This document shows, piece by piece, positions 17,430 to 26,338 of a stretch of 64,000 bases of DNA (position 1 is the first letter of the stretch; each line of letters opens with the position of its first letter). The position numbers and the translations under genes were made by a program. Origin of the DNA: Vibrio campbellii CAIM 519 = NBRC 15631 = ATCC 25920 (lineage in GTDB: Bacteria; Pseudomonadota; Gammaproteobacteria; Enterobacterales; Vibrionaceae); assembly GCF_002163755.1 (NCBI RefSeq), contig NZ_CP015863.1, forward strand, positions 248,001-312,000, written 5' to 3'. The notes beneath the pieces were generated by a model. The model ran no database searches, was not told the DNA's origin, and was given only the letters and a program-made list of their open reading frames with translations.

Positions 17430-19415
17430 TTAGTTTTTTAAGTGTTTATCGAAGAAGCCCAACACATGAGCGTAATATTTAGCTCGGTGTTCATCTTTGT
17501 AAAAGCCATGTCCTTCATCGTCTAGTACAAAAGATTCGTATGGGTAGTTGAGCTTGTCGAGTGCTTTAGCCATTGCCTCATAATGTTCAATAGGCGCACG
17601 TTGATCTTTTCCCCCATGCACGAGAAGGATAGAAGCTTTCAACTTTTCTGCATTATGAGTTGGAGACATGGCTTTCCAGACTTTAGGGTCGGTTCCCAGT
17701 ACTTCTTTCAAAAAGCTTAATCCCATGCGGCTATCGGGCACATCACCTTCGGTGAACATCAACTCAAGATCATAAACACCGGCACTGCCCACGGCGCACT
17801 GAAACAACTCAGGTGCAAGGGTGGCTGATTGCAATGCACTGTATCCGCCAAAGCTTCCGCCAGAAATACAGATGCGTTCTTTATCTGCGATGCCTTCTGC
17901 GACAATGTGTTTGGTGGCGTCGATGATGTCATATTGAATGTTCGTTCCCCATTTACGATAGCCAGCCTCTTCAAACTGCTTACCGAAACCACCACTGCCA
18001 CGGAAATTTACTTGCATCACAGCATAGCCATTGTTAGCAAGAAATTGATTCTCCTCGGTAAAACGCCACCAATCTCGTGGACCATGAGGACCGCCATGCG
18101 GATTGACGATAAGAGGGAGATTTTTTGCTTCAGTATTTGGTGGCAACGTCAGATAACCAGAGATGGTTTTCCCGTCGCGACTGGTGAACTCAAAAGGCTT
18201 CACTTCGGCCATTTTCTCTGGGTCTAACCACTCTCGTGCCGAGAACAGATAACGAATTTCTTTTGGCTCGGTTGTAAATAAGTAGTAATCCCCAGGGTTT
18301 CTATCGTTAAAGGCCATAATGACGTAAGCATCACCAGCTTCTGTTTCACTGACTAGGCGAACTTGATGACCAGGTAGAGAAGTTAGGATCTGCTTTAGGT
18401 ACTCGCTGCGTTTGTTTTTTGGATCAACAAAGGCATAAGTAGGGTAATCACTTTCAAACTCGACGGCGTAAAGTTGCTTTGAGTCTGGATCTAACCAATA
18501 TTCCTTCGGATCGACGGTATCATCCGAGGCAACTTTTGTACTTTTACCGGTTTTTAAGTTGAGGTGATGGATTGCTCTTGGCTCACCTGACTGACTAATC
18601 GCGGCATAAACGGAATCTTGATTCTCTGCAAAGGAGATAGGATAGAACTCTTTGAAATTTTTTAAAGCCGCCAATTTATCGGAGCTTTTCCATTGATCGT
18701 TGACGCGATAATAAAGCTCGACTTTGTTATTGCTATTCAAACCTGAAACAAAGCGAACTTCACCATCATGGTCGGTGAGAAACCGACTAAACGGGATGGG
18801 TGCTGTCGTTATCTTCGAGCGTCTACCGGTGTATACGTTGACGCGGTACACCTCTCTTGGTGCTTCCAAGTTGAAACTGAATTCACCGAAAGGAAGAGCT
18901 GAAACTAAGATATGGCGGTCGTCCTCAGGCAGAATATCTAAGACATCACCATAAGCTCTTACGATAGAGGATGCTCGCACTAGGCGGCTAGTTTGAGGAG
19001 GGTTATAACCAAATATATAAGCGTATTTGTTTCCATCCACATTGGCCGAGACGAGTTCGCCATAGTAGCGAGGAGCGGTAGACCAACTCTTTAAATATTC
19101 TTTGGATGCGACAACTCGTTCATTATTGACCCAGTAATAATCACCCACTTGCTCGTTACCTGAGAAGCGCAGCACACTGCTCGGCTGCATGGTTTTACTG
19201 TCGAGTATAACCAAAGCATCTTTACCATCGATACTGGATTCAAAGGCTAAGTGCTTGCCGTCAGGTGATATTTTTGGATTAAAGTAAGCCGAACTTTTGG
19301 CAAAAAACTCAGCCGACTGAAGAATCGCGCTCTGTTTATCTTGCGCTGCTATGGGGGCGGAGTGTACAGAGCTAGCTAATGCTGCTGTGACCGCAAGCAA
19401 GGTACCTTTTTTCAT
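17430..19415 (-). CDS. Exported S9-family prolyl oligopeptidase-like peptidase
   Basis: A serine peptidase of the acylaminoacyl-peptidase / dipeptidyl-peptidase type, likely periplasmic or secreted given the signal peptide MKKGTLLAVTAALASSVHSA. The N-terminal 390 residues form a predicted beta-propeller (repeats such as KISPDGKHLAFESS). The C-terminal hydrolase domain has the nucleophile in GGSFGGYSAL (near residue 514), Asp in HGGKDQRAPIEHY (near 600) and His in DDEGHGFY (near 633). Length 661 is normal. It is a single gene with its own terminator. Natural substrates are not known. Confidence 0.92.
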   Translation of the reverse strand: MKKGTLLAVTAALASSVHSAPIAAQDKQSAILQSAEFFAKSSAYFNPKISPDGKHLAFESSIDGKDALVILDSKTMQPSSVLRFSGNEQVGDYYWVNNERVVASKEYLKSWSTAPRYYGELVSANVDGNKYAYIFGYNPPQTSRLVRASSIVRAYGDVLDILPEDDRHILVSALPFGEFSFNLEAPREVYRVNVYTGRRSKITTAPIPFSRFLTDHDGEVRFVSGLNSNNKVELYYRVNDQWKSSDKLAALKNFKEFYPISFAENQDSVYAAISQSGEPRAIHHLNLKTGKSTKVASDDTVDPKEYWLDPDSKQLYAVEFESDYPTYAFVDPKNKRSEYLKQILTSLPGHQVRLVSETEAGDAYVIMAFNDRNPGDYYLFTTEPKEIRYLFSAREWLDPEKMAEVKPFEFTSRDGKTISGYLTLPPNTEAKNLPLIVNPHGGPHGPRDWWRFTEENQFLANNGYAVMQVNFRGSGGFGKQFEEAGYRKWGTNIQYDIIDATKHIVAEGIADKERICISGGSFGGYSALQSATLAPELFQCAVGSAGVYDLELMFTEGDVPDSRMGLSFLKEVLGTDPKVWKAMSPTHNAEKLKASILLVHGGKDQRAPIEHYEAMAKALDKLNYPYESFVLDDEGHGFYKDEHRAKYYAHVLGFFDKHLKN

Positions 19416-19582
19416 GCATCTATCCTTGATGACATTGTGTATTTATGAACTTTTATATCCGCTTGGAGTATTAACTTTATGTAGAGTTTACTTGCTCTAA
19501 CTTGTCGTAATTATTGAATAAAGTCGAGTTGGCTTTTATTAAATGAGATATTCATTGGTACAATGAATGTATGCGAAGCCAA

Positions 19583-19606
19583 CCTTACAGAACAGTGTCT
19601 GTAAGG
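19583..19606 (-). other. Hairpin downstream of recG
   Basis: CCTTACAGA (19583-19591) pairs with TCTGTAAGG (19598-19606), about 40 bp after the recG stop on the minus strand. There is no clear T-run. It may be a weak terminator or processing signal; the rest of the 19416-19647 gap shows nothing else I can name. Confidence 0.45.
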
Positions 19607-19647
19607 AGGTTTGTTAATGGAGTGAGGGTCGGTGAGAAAAGAAGCGT

Positions 19648-21729
19648 TTACGCCTTAGAGTAAATGTCACGCTCACCTAACCAACGGTCAATAATTGCTG
19701 TCGCATTCGTTGGGTAGTTGTCATGAATGTAACGCGCGATGCGTTGAACTTCCGGAATCAAGCGCTGATCTCGCACTAAGTCGGCAATTTTAAAATCTGC
19801 CAAGCCAGTTTGTTTGGTACCAAGAAGCTCACCCGGTCCACGAATCTCTAAGTCTTTCTGTGCAATCACGAAGCCGTCGTTGCTTTCACGTAATACGCCT
19901 AAACGTTTTTGGGCGGTTTTTGATAGTGGTGAGTGATACAACAACACACAATGGCTCGCCACTGAACCTCGACCAACACGACCTCTCAACTGGTGCAACT
20001 GAGCTAAACCTAAGCGCTCTGGGTTCTCGATGATCATCAAACTGGAATTGGGCACGTCCACGCCCACTTCAATCACCGTCGTTGCGACCAGCAAATGCAG
20101 CTTGTTGTCTTTGAAATCCTGCATCACCGCTTGTTTTTCTGCGGGCTTCATTCGTCCGTGCACTAGACCAATTTTTACGTCAGGCAGTTTACGTTGCAGC
20201 TCTTCTGCAGTGTCAGCAGCAGCTTGAGCCTCCAAGACTTCGGACTCATCAATCAAGGTACATACCCAATACGCTTGCTTGCCTTCGTTTAAGCAAGCAT
20301 TGCGCACTCGTTCGACGATATCATCGCGTTTGGTGTCTGGAATCGCGACCGTCTGGATTGGTGTTCGACCCGGTGGTAACTCATCAATCACCGACGTTTC
20401 TAAATCAGCATAAGCTGTCATGGCTAACGTTCGCGGAATCGGTGTTGCTGTCATGATGAGCTGATGTGGATAAGCGCCTTGTTTCGCGCCTTTCTCGCGT
20501 AGCTCTAAGCGCTGGTGGACACCAAAGCGGTGCTGTTCATCAATAATGACCAAAGCAAGATGATGAAACTCAACATGCTCTTGGAAAAGGGCGTGAGTGC
20601 CCACTACCATTTGTGCTTCACCACTGGCAATTCGGGCTAGTTCGGCTTCTTTGGCTTTACCTTTCAATTTGCCCGCCAGCCAACCGACCTGAATGCCCAT
20701 TCTCTCGAACCAATTAGCGAAGTTAATCGCGTGCTGTTCGGCGAGTAGCTCGGTCGGTGCCATTAAAGCGACTTGATAGCCGTGTTCAATGGCTCTGACT
20801 GCTGCGAGTGCGGCAACTAAAGTTTTCCCCGAGCCTACGTCACCTTGAACAAGGCGCATCATTGGGTGCGTTTTTTCTAAGTCAGCTTCAATTTCTTTGA
20901 CGACTCGTGCTTGGGCATTGGTCGGTGAGAAAGGCAATTGAGCTAGTAGTTGCTTTTTCAGCGAGTTACACAACGCCAAAGGTAATGCAACGTCCTGTTG
21001 TCCTTTGCTGCGCACTGCCAGCATAGAGAGGTTCTGTGCCAGTAACTCTTCTATGATCAACCGAATTTGAGCTGGATGTTTACCTTCATCAAACTCATCC
21101 AAATTAATGGTTGGAGGCGGTCGATGAATCGTATGCAGCGCTTGCGACATGGTGATCTGGTGATTGTACAAACCGGAAGGCAGCAACTCTTGTACTGCGG
21201 CTTTATCGAGGAGTGATAAGGCTTGCTCCGTCAGGTTACGCAAAGTGATTTGGCGTAACCCATCGGTGGTTGGATAAACGGGGGTTAAGCTCTGTTCCAC
21301 ATCCGGCTTTTGCTCACTTACATAAAACTTGTAGTCAGGGTGAACAATTTCTAAGCCCATACCGCCACGCTTAATTTCACCGTAAGCGTGTACTAACTTA
21401 CCATTCGAGAAATTGTTCTTCATCGCGGCAGTAAAGTTAAAAAAGCGTAGAGTAATGGTGCCATTGCCGTCACTGATTTTTACCGTCAGCATTTTGCGTT
21501 TGCCGAAAGTAGTATCGACAGCCATGACTTTGCCTTGTACCGCCGCCCAGAGCCCGGCATGCAGTTTGGCGATTGGGTAAATGCGAGTGCGATCTTCGTA
21601 ACGAAGAGGAAGATGAAACAGTAGATCTTGAACGCTATGCAAGCCAACTTTGGCGAGTTTTTCTGCGACTTTAGCGCCAACTCCAGACAGAGAGGTTAAA
21701 GGAACAGCAGATAACATTTGGGCAGACAT
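19648..21729 (-). CDS. recG: ATP-dependent DNA helicase RecG
   Basis: RecG remodels stalled replication forks and branch-migrates Holliday junctions. The N-terminal wedge domain (OB-fold, about residues 60-160) precedes SF2 helicase motifs: Walker A VGSGKTLVAALAA (near 300), DEQH box (IIDEQHRFG, near 400), motif III (TATPIPRT) and motif VI (QLRGRVGRG, near 590), ending in the TRG wedge-contact region. Length 693 equals E. coli RecG. It is the last gene of the gmk-rpoZ-spoT-trmH-recG group, 288 bp from trmH. Confidence 0.98.
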   Translation of the reverse strand: MSAQMLSAVPLTSLSGVGAKVAEKLAKVGLHSVQDLLFHLPLRYEDRTRIYPIAKLHAGLWAAVQGKVMAVDTTFGKRKMLTVKISDGNGTITLRFFNFTAAMKNNFSNGKLVHAYGEIKRGGMGLEIVHPDYKFYVSEQKPDVEQSLTPVYPTTDGLRQITLRNLTEQALSLLDKAAVQELLPSGLYNHQITMSQALHTIHRPPPTINLDEFDEGKHPAQIRLIIEELLAQNLSMLAVRSKGQQDVALPLALCNSLKKQLLAQLPFSPTNAQARVVKEIEADLEKTHPMMRLVQGDVGSGKTLVAALAAVRAIEHGYQVALMAPTELLAEQHAINFANWFERMGIQVGWLAGKLKGKAKEAELARIASGEAQMVVGTHALFQEHVEFHHLALVIIDEQHRFGVHQRLELREKGAKQGAYPHQLIMTATPIPRTLAMTAYADLETSVIDELPPGRTPIQTVAIPDTKRDDIVERVRNACLNEGKQAYWVCTLIDESEVLEAQAAADTAEELQRKLPDVKIGLVHGRMKPAEKQAVMQDFKDNKLHLLVATTVIEVGVDVPNSSLMIIENPERLGLAQLHQLRGRVGRGSVASHCVLLYHSPLSKTAQKRLGVLRESNDGFVIAQKDLEIRGPGELLGTKQTGLADFKIADLVRDQRLIPEVQRIARYIHDNYPTNATAIIDRWLGERDIYSKA

Positions 21730-21747
21730 AGTGGGCTCAAGAAAATA

Positions 21748-21769
21748 GTTAACATAGCAGTATGTTAAC
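21748..21769 (-). promoter_or_regulatory. Perfect inverted repeat just upstream of recG
   Basis: GTTAACATA (21748-21756) and TATGTTAAC (21761-21769) form a perfect 9-bp inverted repeat with a 4-nt spacer (GCAG). It lies 18 bp upstream of the recG start codon, so it could be an operator or an mRNA hairpin near the ribosome site. No known consensus was recognised. Confidence 0.5.
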
Positions 21770-21950
21770 CACTAAGCTGTGTTTTTGTACAGGATTAAGT
21801 TAGAGAAAGGGATATGGGAACGCTTACGCTCCGAGATTCGAGAATGCTTCGCTTTGGGAATCGGGATGTGTGCACTGGGGTATTGACTGAAAGAAGCTTA
21901 AGTATAGAAATAGTTGACAGAACTTGTCCCCAGAAAGGCAAAATAGAGTC

Positions 21951-22017
21951 GAATCCCGAATCCCGAATCCCGAATCCCGAATCCCGAATCCCGAATCCCG
22001 AATCCCGAATCCCGAAT
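21951..22017. repeat. Heptanucleotide tandem repeat (GAATCCC)n, 9.6 copies
   Basis: Nine perfect tandem copies of GAATCCC from 21951 to 22013 plus GAAT, ending directly at the trmH stop codon (22018-22020 on the minus strand). A further partly related stretch lies at about 21830-21870. The array is in the trmH-recG gap and is not within either reading frame. Such 7-bp arrays usually vary in copy number between strains. Confidence 0.95.
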
Positions 22018-22701
22018 TTATTTCTTCTGCATCTCTTTCCACCATGATTCGTCAGCCACAATTTGGCCTTCTTCATCAAGTTGTGGATATTCTAGCCCTT
22101 TGCGTTTCGCTACCTTTGCTAAGACCGGGTGTCCTCGTTCAAACAGAATGCGGTTGATGGTCTCTTTTGGCAGAGCGCTTTCTTCACGTTCGTACATCCC
22201 AGCGGCTTCACGCTGACGCTGCGCTTCATAAAGAATCACAGCACTGGCGACTGAGACATTCAAAGACTGCACCATACCGATCATTGGGATAATGATGTCT
22301 TGGTCCGCGAGTTTCTTCGCTTGCTCTGAAGCACCAATTTTTTCGCTACCAAGAATGATCGCCGTTGGCTTGGTGTAGTCTATTTCTCGAAAGTCGACCG
22401 CGGTGTCCGAAAGGTTGGTGACCAGAACTTGCATGCCTTGCGCTTTGAGCTCGGTAATCGCAGTTTCAATCGAATCGTGAGTATCCACTTCAACCCAGTT
22501 ACGAGCACCTGCTGAGGTGTGAGTCAGTGTGCGCATTTTGTCGGGCCAAATCGCATGAACTTTGTGTAAGCCTGTTGCGTCTGCTGTGCGGATCACGGCA
22601 GAAACGTTGTTCGGCTTATGGACTTCTTCAAGACATAGAGTGAGGTCGGTTTGGCGTGCTTTTAGCACCTGATGAATGCGGTTGTAACGTTCTAAATTCA
22701 T
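22018..22701 (-). CDS. trmH: tRNA (guanosine(18)-2'-O)-methyltransferase TrmH
   Basis: A SPOUT methyltransferase that methylates the ribose of G18 in tRNA. The three SpoU motifs are visible: NVSAVIRTADATGL (near residue 33), LGSEKIGAS (near 116) and IPMIGMVQSLNVSVASAVIL (near 138). Length 227 matches E. coli TrmH. It lies between spoT and recG in the conserved order. A 7-bp tandem repeat touches its stop codon, so repeat slippage would not change the protein. Confidence 0.97.
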   Translation of the reverse strand: MNLERYNRIHQVLKARQTDLTLCLEEVHKPNNVSAVIRTADATGLHKVHAIWPDKMRTLTHTSAGARNWVEVDTHDSIETAITELKAQGMQVLVTNLSDTAVDFREIDYTKPTAIILGSEKIGASEQAKKLADQDIIIPMIGMVQSLNVSVASAVILYEAQRQREAAGMYEREESALPKETINRILFERGHPVLAKVAKRKGLEYPQLDEEGQIVADESWWKEMQKK

Positions 22702-22754
22702 AATAAATAGGGATATAAAAAAATCGCCACCCAGAGTGTGGGTGGCGATAGAGT

Positions 22755-24875
22755 TTAGTTCTTTCTTCGTCTGACTCGAGTCGCCTGTGGCATGGTCTTA
22801 ATCTTACGCATGATGCCAGCAAGGTGAACACGATCTTTGGTGGTTAGCAGAACGGTAACGGTATACAAGCGACCGTCGCGTTCTTCAGTTGAAAGACCGT
22901 GAATGTTCGAACCGGTTTTCGAAATCACATTGGTCAATTCCGCTAACGCACCTTGGTTGTTGAGCATATCGACTTTCAGTTCCGCGATGAACTCTTTGTC
23001 GTACTCTTCAGACCAAGCGACTGCCATGTATTTGTCTGGTTCTTTCTGGTATCCGCGAACGTTTGGACATGTTTCACGGTGAACCACAAGGCCACGACCT
23101 GGTGATACGTGAGCAATGATGTGGTCATCCGGGATAGGGTGACAACAATTTGCGAAAGTCAGTAGTAGACCTTCTGCTCCACGGATTGGCAGTTTCTTGT
23201 TAGATTCGTTTGGAATCGAGCTCGTGGTGGTCAATTCATCAGTGTCGCCCAATAAGCGACGTGCGATGACGATACTCATCAATTCACCCAAACCAATGGC
23301 TGCTAGCAGATCATCGACGCTTTCTAGGCGCAGATCAGTCAGCACTTCTTGGATGTTTTCTGGGTAGATTGAATCAATCGAATGACGACCTAAAGCGTGA
23401 TTCAGTAGACGACGACCCAAGGTAATCGACTCTTCACGACGCATGGTCTTCAACACTTGACGAATCTTAGTGCGAGCGCGAGAAGTCACGACATAGTTTA
23501 ACCAAGCCGCGTTTGGACGCGCACCTGGTGCACTGATGATTTCTACTGTCTGACCGTTCTTCAGTGCCTTACTCAGTGGGTAAGGGTTACGGTCAACACG
23601 AGCACCAACACAAGAGTTACCGACATCAGTATGTACGGCATAGGCAAAGTCGACAGCCGTTGCGCCTAATGGCAATTCAACGATACGACCTTTTGGTGTG
23701 AAGACGTAAATCTCATCTGGGAATAGATCCGATTTTACGTTTTCAATGAATTCGAATGAGTTACCAGCGCTTTGTTGCAGCTCAAGCAGGCTTTGCATCC
23801 AACGCTGAGCTTTCACTTGCGCAGTTGTGCCAGACTTGTCGCCCTTGTCTTTGTATGACCAGTGCGCAGCGACACCTTTGTCCGCCATTTGATCCATATC
23901 TTCGGTACGGATCTGAACTTCAACTGGCACGCCATGTGGGCCAACCATAGAAGTATGCAGCGATTGGTAGCCGTTCGCTTTTGGTACCGCAATGTAATCT
24001 TTCATGCGACCAGGACGCGGCTTATACAAGCTGTGTACTTGGCCTAGAACGCGATAACAAGTATCGGCAGTATCAACAACCACTCGGAAAGCGTAGATAT
24101 CCATGATGGTGTGGAAACGCTGTTCTTTGGTTTTCATCTTGTTATAGATGGAGAACAGGTTCTTTTCACGACCTAACACGCGCGCATTCAAGCCAACATC
24201 TTCGAGTCGACCTTCAATTTCGCTGTGAATACGTTGGATCATCTCTTTACGATTACCACGTGCCGCTCTTACCACTTCTTTTAGAACGCGGTAGCGGTTC
24301 GGGTAAAGCGCTTCGAAGCCAAGCTCCTCAAGTTCCGTTTTGATATTGTGAATACCAAGACGGTGAGCCAGTGGCGCGTAGATTTCCAGTGTTTCGCGAG
24401 CAATACGGCGTTTTTTGTCGGGGCGCAGGGCACCTAACGTGCGCATGTTATGCGTACGGTCAGCCAGTTTGATCAGGATAACGCGGATGTCTTGCACCAT
24501 CGCCAGAACCATCTTACGGAAGTTCTCGGCTTGAGCCTCTTTCCTATCGCGGAATTTGAGTTTGTCCAGTTTAGATACACCATCAACCAGCTCAGCGACG
24601 GTATTGCCGAATTTCTCTTCGAGATCTTCTTTTGTAACGTCACAGTCTTCGATGACGTCATGCAGCAACGCAGCTTGGAGGGTTTCGATATCGAGGCGCA
24701 TTTCGGCCAAGATCCGAGCCACAGCGACTGGGTGGATGATGTATGGTTCACCGCTTGAGCGGGTTTGCCCTTCATGGGCATCTCTTGCTACCACATAAGA
24801 TTGACGCAGAGCCTCAATTTGAGGCTCTGTTAGGTATTCTTGGGCAACGTCTTTGAGGCTATCGAATAGATACAA
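22755..24875 (-). CDS. spoT: Bifunctional (p)ppGpp synthase/hydrolase SpoT
   Basis: SpoT makes and mainly degrades the alarmone (p)ppGpp. In order: HD hydrolase domain with intact motif (ALLHDVIEDC, near residue 70; KLADRTHNMRTL near 137), synthetase domain (DYIAVPKANGYQSLHTS, near 290), TGS domain (VFTPKGRIVELP), conserved-cysteine region (FANCCHPIP) and C-terminal ACT domain. Length 706 agrees with E. coli (702). It follows rpoZ by 39 bp and precedes trmH. Confidence 0.98.
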   Translation of the reverse strand: MYLFDSLKDVAQEYLTEPQIEALRQSYVVARDAHEGQTRSSGEPYIIHPVAVARILAEMRLDIETLQAALLHDVIEDCDVTKEDLEEKFGNTVAELVDGVSKLDKLKFRDRKEAQAENFRKMVLAMVQDIRVILIKLADRTHNMRTLGALRPDKKRRIARETLEIYAPLAHRLGIHNIKTELEELGFEALYPNRYRVLKEVVRAARGNRKEMIQRIHSEIEGRLEDVGLNARVLGREKNLFSIYNKMKTKEQRFHTIMDIYAFRVVVDTADTCYRVLGQVHSLYKPRPGRMKDYIAVPKANGYQSLHTSMVGPHGVPVEVQIRTEDMDQMADKGVAAHWSYKDKGDKSGTTAQVKAQRWMQSLLELQQSAGNSFEFIENVKSDLFPDEIYVFTPKGRIVELPLGATAVDFAYAVHTDVGNSCVGARVDRNPYPLSKALKNGQTVEIISAPGARPNAAWLNYVVTSRARTKIRQVLKTMRREESITLGRRLLNHALGRHSIDSIYPENIQEVLTDLRLESVDDLLAAIGLGELMSIVIARRLLGDTDELTTTSSIPNESNKKLPIRGAEGLLLTFANCCHPIPDDHIIAHVSPGRGLVVHRETCPNVRGYQKEPDKYMAVAWSEEYDKEFIAELKVDMLNNQGALAELTNVISKTGSNIHGLSTEERDGRLYTVTVLLTTKDRVHLAGIMRKIKTMPQATRVRRRKN

Positions 24876-24914
24876 ATTATAGGCCCGGGAGGTTGTTGAA
24901 TTCTAAAGTCAGAA

Positions 24915-25187
24915 TTAACGGTTGTGAGCGATGCTGCTTACTGCCGCTAGCTCTGCCGCTTCTTGCTCTTGCTGTTCTTGACGTTCACGAGCGTCTAGAA
25001 CTTCTTTAGTAATTAAACCTTCTTCGATTTCGCGTAGAGCGATAACCGTTGGCTTATCGTTCTCTTCTGGCACTAGTGCATCTTTACCGCCAGTTTGCAT
25101 TTGACGAGCGCGGCGAGCCGCAATCAGTACTAGGTCGAAACGGTTGCCAACTTTTTCAACAGCGTCTTGAACAGTTACGCGTGCCAT
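24915..25187 (-). CDS. rpoZ: RNA polymerase omega subunit
   Basis: The omega subunit binds and stabilises the beta-prime subunit of RNA polymerase. The 90-residue protein begins MARVTVQDAVEKVGNRFDLV and contains RARQMQTGG and the KPTVIALREIEEG segment diagnostic of omega. It lies between gmk and spoT as in E. coli. Confidence 0.98.
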   Translation of the reverse strand: MARVTVQDAVEKVGNRFDLVLIAARRARQMQTGGKDALVPEENDKPTVIALREIEEGLITKEVLDARERQEQQEQEAAELAAVSSIAHNR

Positions 25188-25350
25188 GAGGACTCCAAAT
25201 AGTTAACTAAATTTTGAATGACGAGAAAGTATACAGTCTCAGCGTAATATTTACTAGCGATAAGACGTGCAACAACAATGACTTTCTATATAAGCAATAT
25301 AAGCTTCCTTACCGTAATAAAGAAGCGAAAATTTGTGTTTCAGTGCAGAA

Positions 25351-25974
25351 TTACTCTGCTAGAAGCGCGTCAAGCATACCTTTATATTTAGCAGCTTGCT
25401 TTTCTTCCTTCAATCTTTCCGCACGTAGAATGGCTTTAAAGTCCATTAATGCAGTATCGAAATCGTCGTTTACGATTACGTAATCGTACTCGTTGTAGTG
25501 TGAGATTTCAGATTTTGCTTCTGCCATGCGTTTTGCGATCACTTCTTCGCTGTCTTGACCACGAGTGTTTAGACGGCGTTCTAGCTCACCATTTGATGGT
25601 GGTAGGATAAAGATGCTTTTCGCTTCTGACATTTGCTTACGGATTTGACGTGCGCCTTGCCAGTCGATGTCTAGGAAAACGTCGATGCCTTTGTTTAGCG
25701 TTTCTTCAATCCATACGCGTGATGTGCCGTAGTAGTTACCAAACACTTCTGCGTATTCTAGGAAGTCGCCTTGTGCAATCAGAGCTTCGAACTCTTCTTT
25801 TGCAACGAAATGGTAGTGGATACCGTTTTCTTCGCCAGGGCGCATGCCACGAGTAGTATGAGACACAGACACTTTCATTGCGTATGTTGGGTTACGTTCC
25901 AACATTGCTGAGATCAAGCTAGATTTACCTGCGCCGCTAGGTGCAGATACGATATAGAGAGTACCTTTGCCCAT
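25351..25974 (-). CDS. gmk: Guanylate kinase
   Basis: Gmk converts GMP to GDP using ATP. The P-loop SAPSGAGKSSL is near residue 12, the GMP-binding segment SHTTRGMRPGE near 36-46, and DIDWQGARQIR near 98. The ATG at 25974 (MGKGTLYIV) gives the normal 207 residues; 21 extra upstream codons are open but not family-like. It heads the gmk-rpoZ-spoT group with a 163-bp gap before rpoZ that shows no other gene. Confidence 0.97.
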   Translation of the reverse strand: MGKGTLYIVSAPSGAGKSSLISAMLERNPTYAMKVSVSHTTRGMRPGEENGIHYHFVAKEEFEALIAQGDFLEYAEVFGNYYGTSRVWIEETLNKGIDVFLDIDWQGARQIRKQMSEAKSIFILPPSNGELERRLNTRGQDSEEVIAKRMAEAKSEISHYNEYDYVIVNDDFDTALMDFKAILRAERLKEEKQAAKYKGMLDALLAE

Positions 25975-26338
25975 TGTACTGTTCCACTTTTGGTTGGATT
26001 GAGTGAATGCCGAAAGAAGTCTCGACCTTGTTGTCATGCCAATGACGTTTATTCACGAGATTGGTATAACGATAGCACTGGCGTTGATGATTTCCTCATC
26101 AAACTGCTTGAGATTGGTGATAAACCCGCCAGAAAAATGGAGGCGAAGAGTATCATGATCTCCCTGAGGTTGCTAGCCGATCTTTTGGATCTTTGAGGTG
26201 TGGTATGAATTCGCCTTCTTTATACAGAAACGAAAAAAGGGGAAGCTTTCACTTCCCCAGGCGTGCGACTGACTCACACTTAATTTTCGGAGCAACCACA
26301 ACCACTTTGGTTACTACTTTGCAGATGTTGGTTTCCTG
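25975..26338. other. Intergenic region between gmk and the TonB operon
   Basis: No coding sequence is supported here. It holds the upstream region of gmk (25975 to about 26200) and the terminator of the TPR gene at 26232-26258. No operator or RNA motif was recognised in the rest. Confidence 0.6.
26232..26258 (-). terminator. Terminator of the TonB/TPR operon
   Basis: GGGGAAG (26239-26245) pairs with CTTCCCC (26252-26258); on the minus strand it is followed by TTTTTTCG. It lies 80 bp after the TPR gene stop. Confidence 0.85.

Noticed and set aside
21795..22079. Open frames across the GAATCCC array on both strands (IRDSGFG-type repeats)
   Set aside because: They are only translation of a 7-bp tandem repeat and carry no ribosome site or family likeness.
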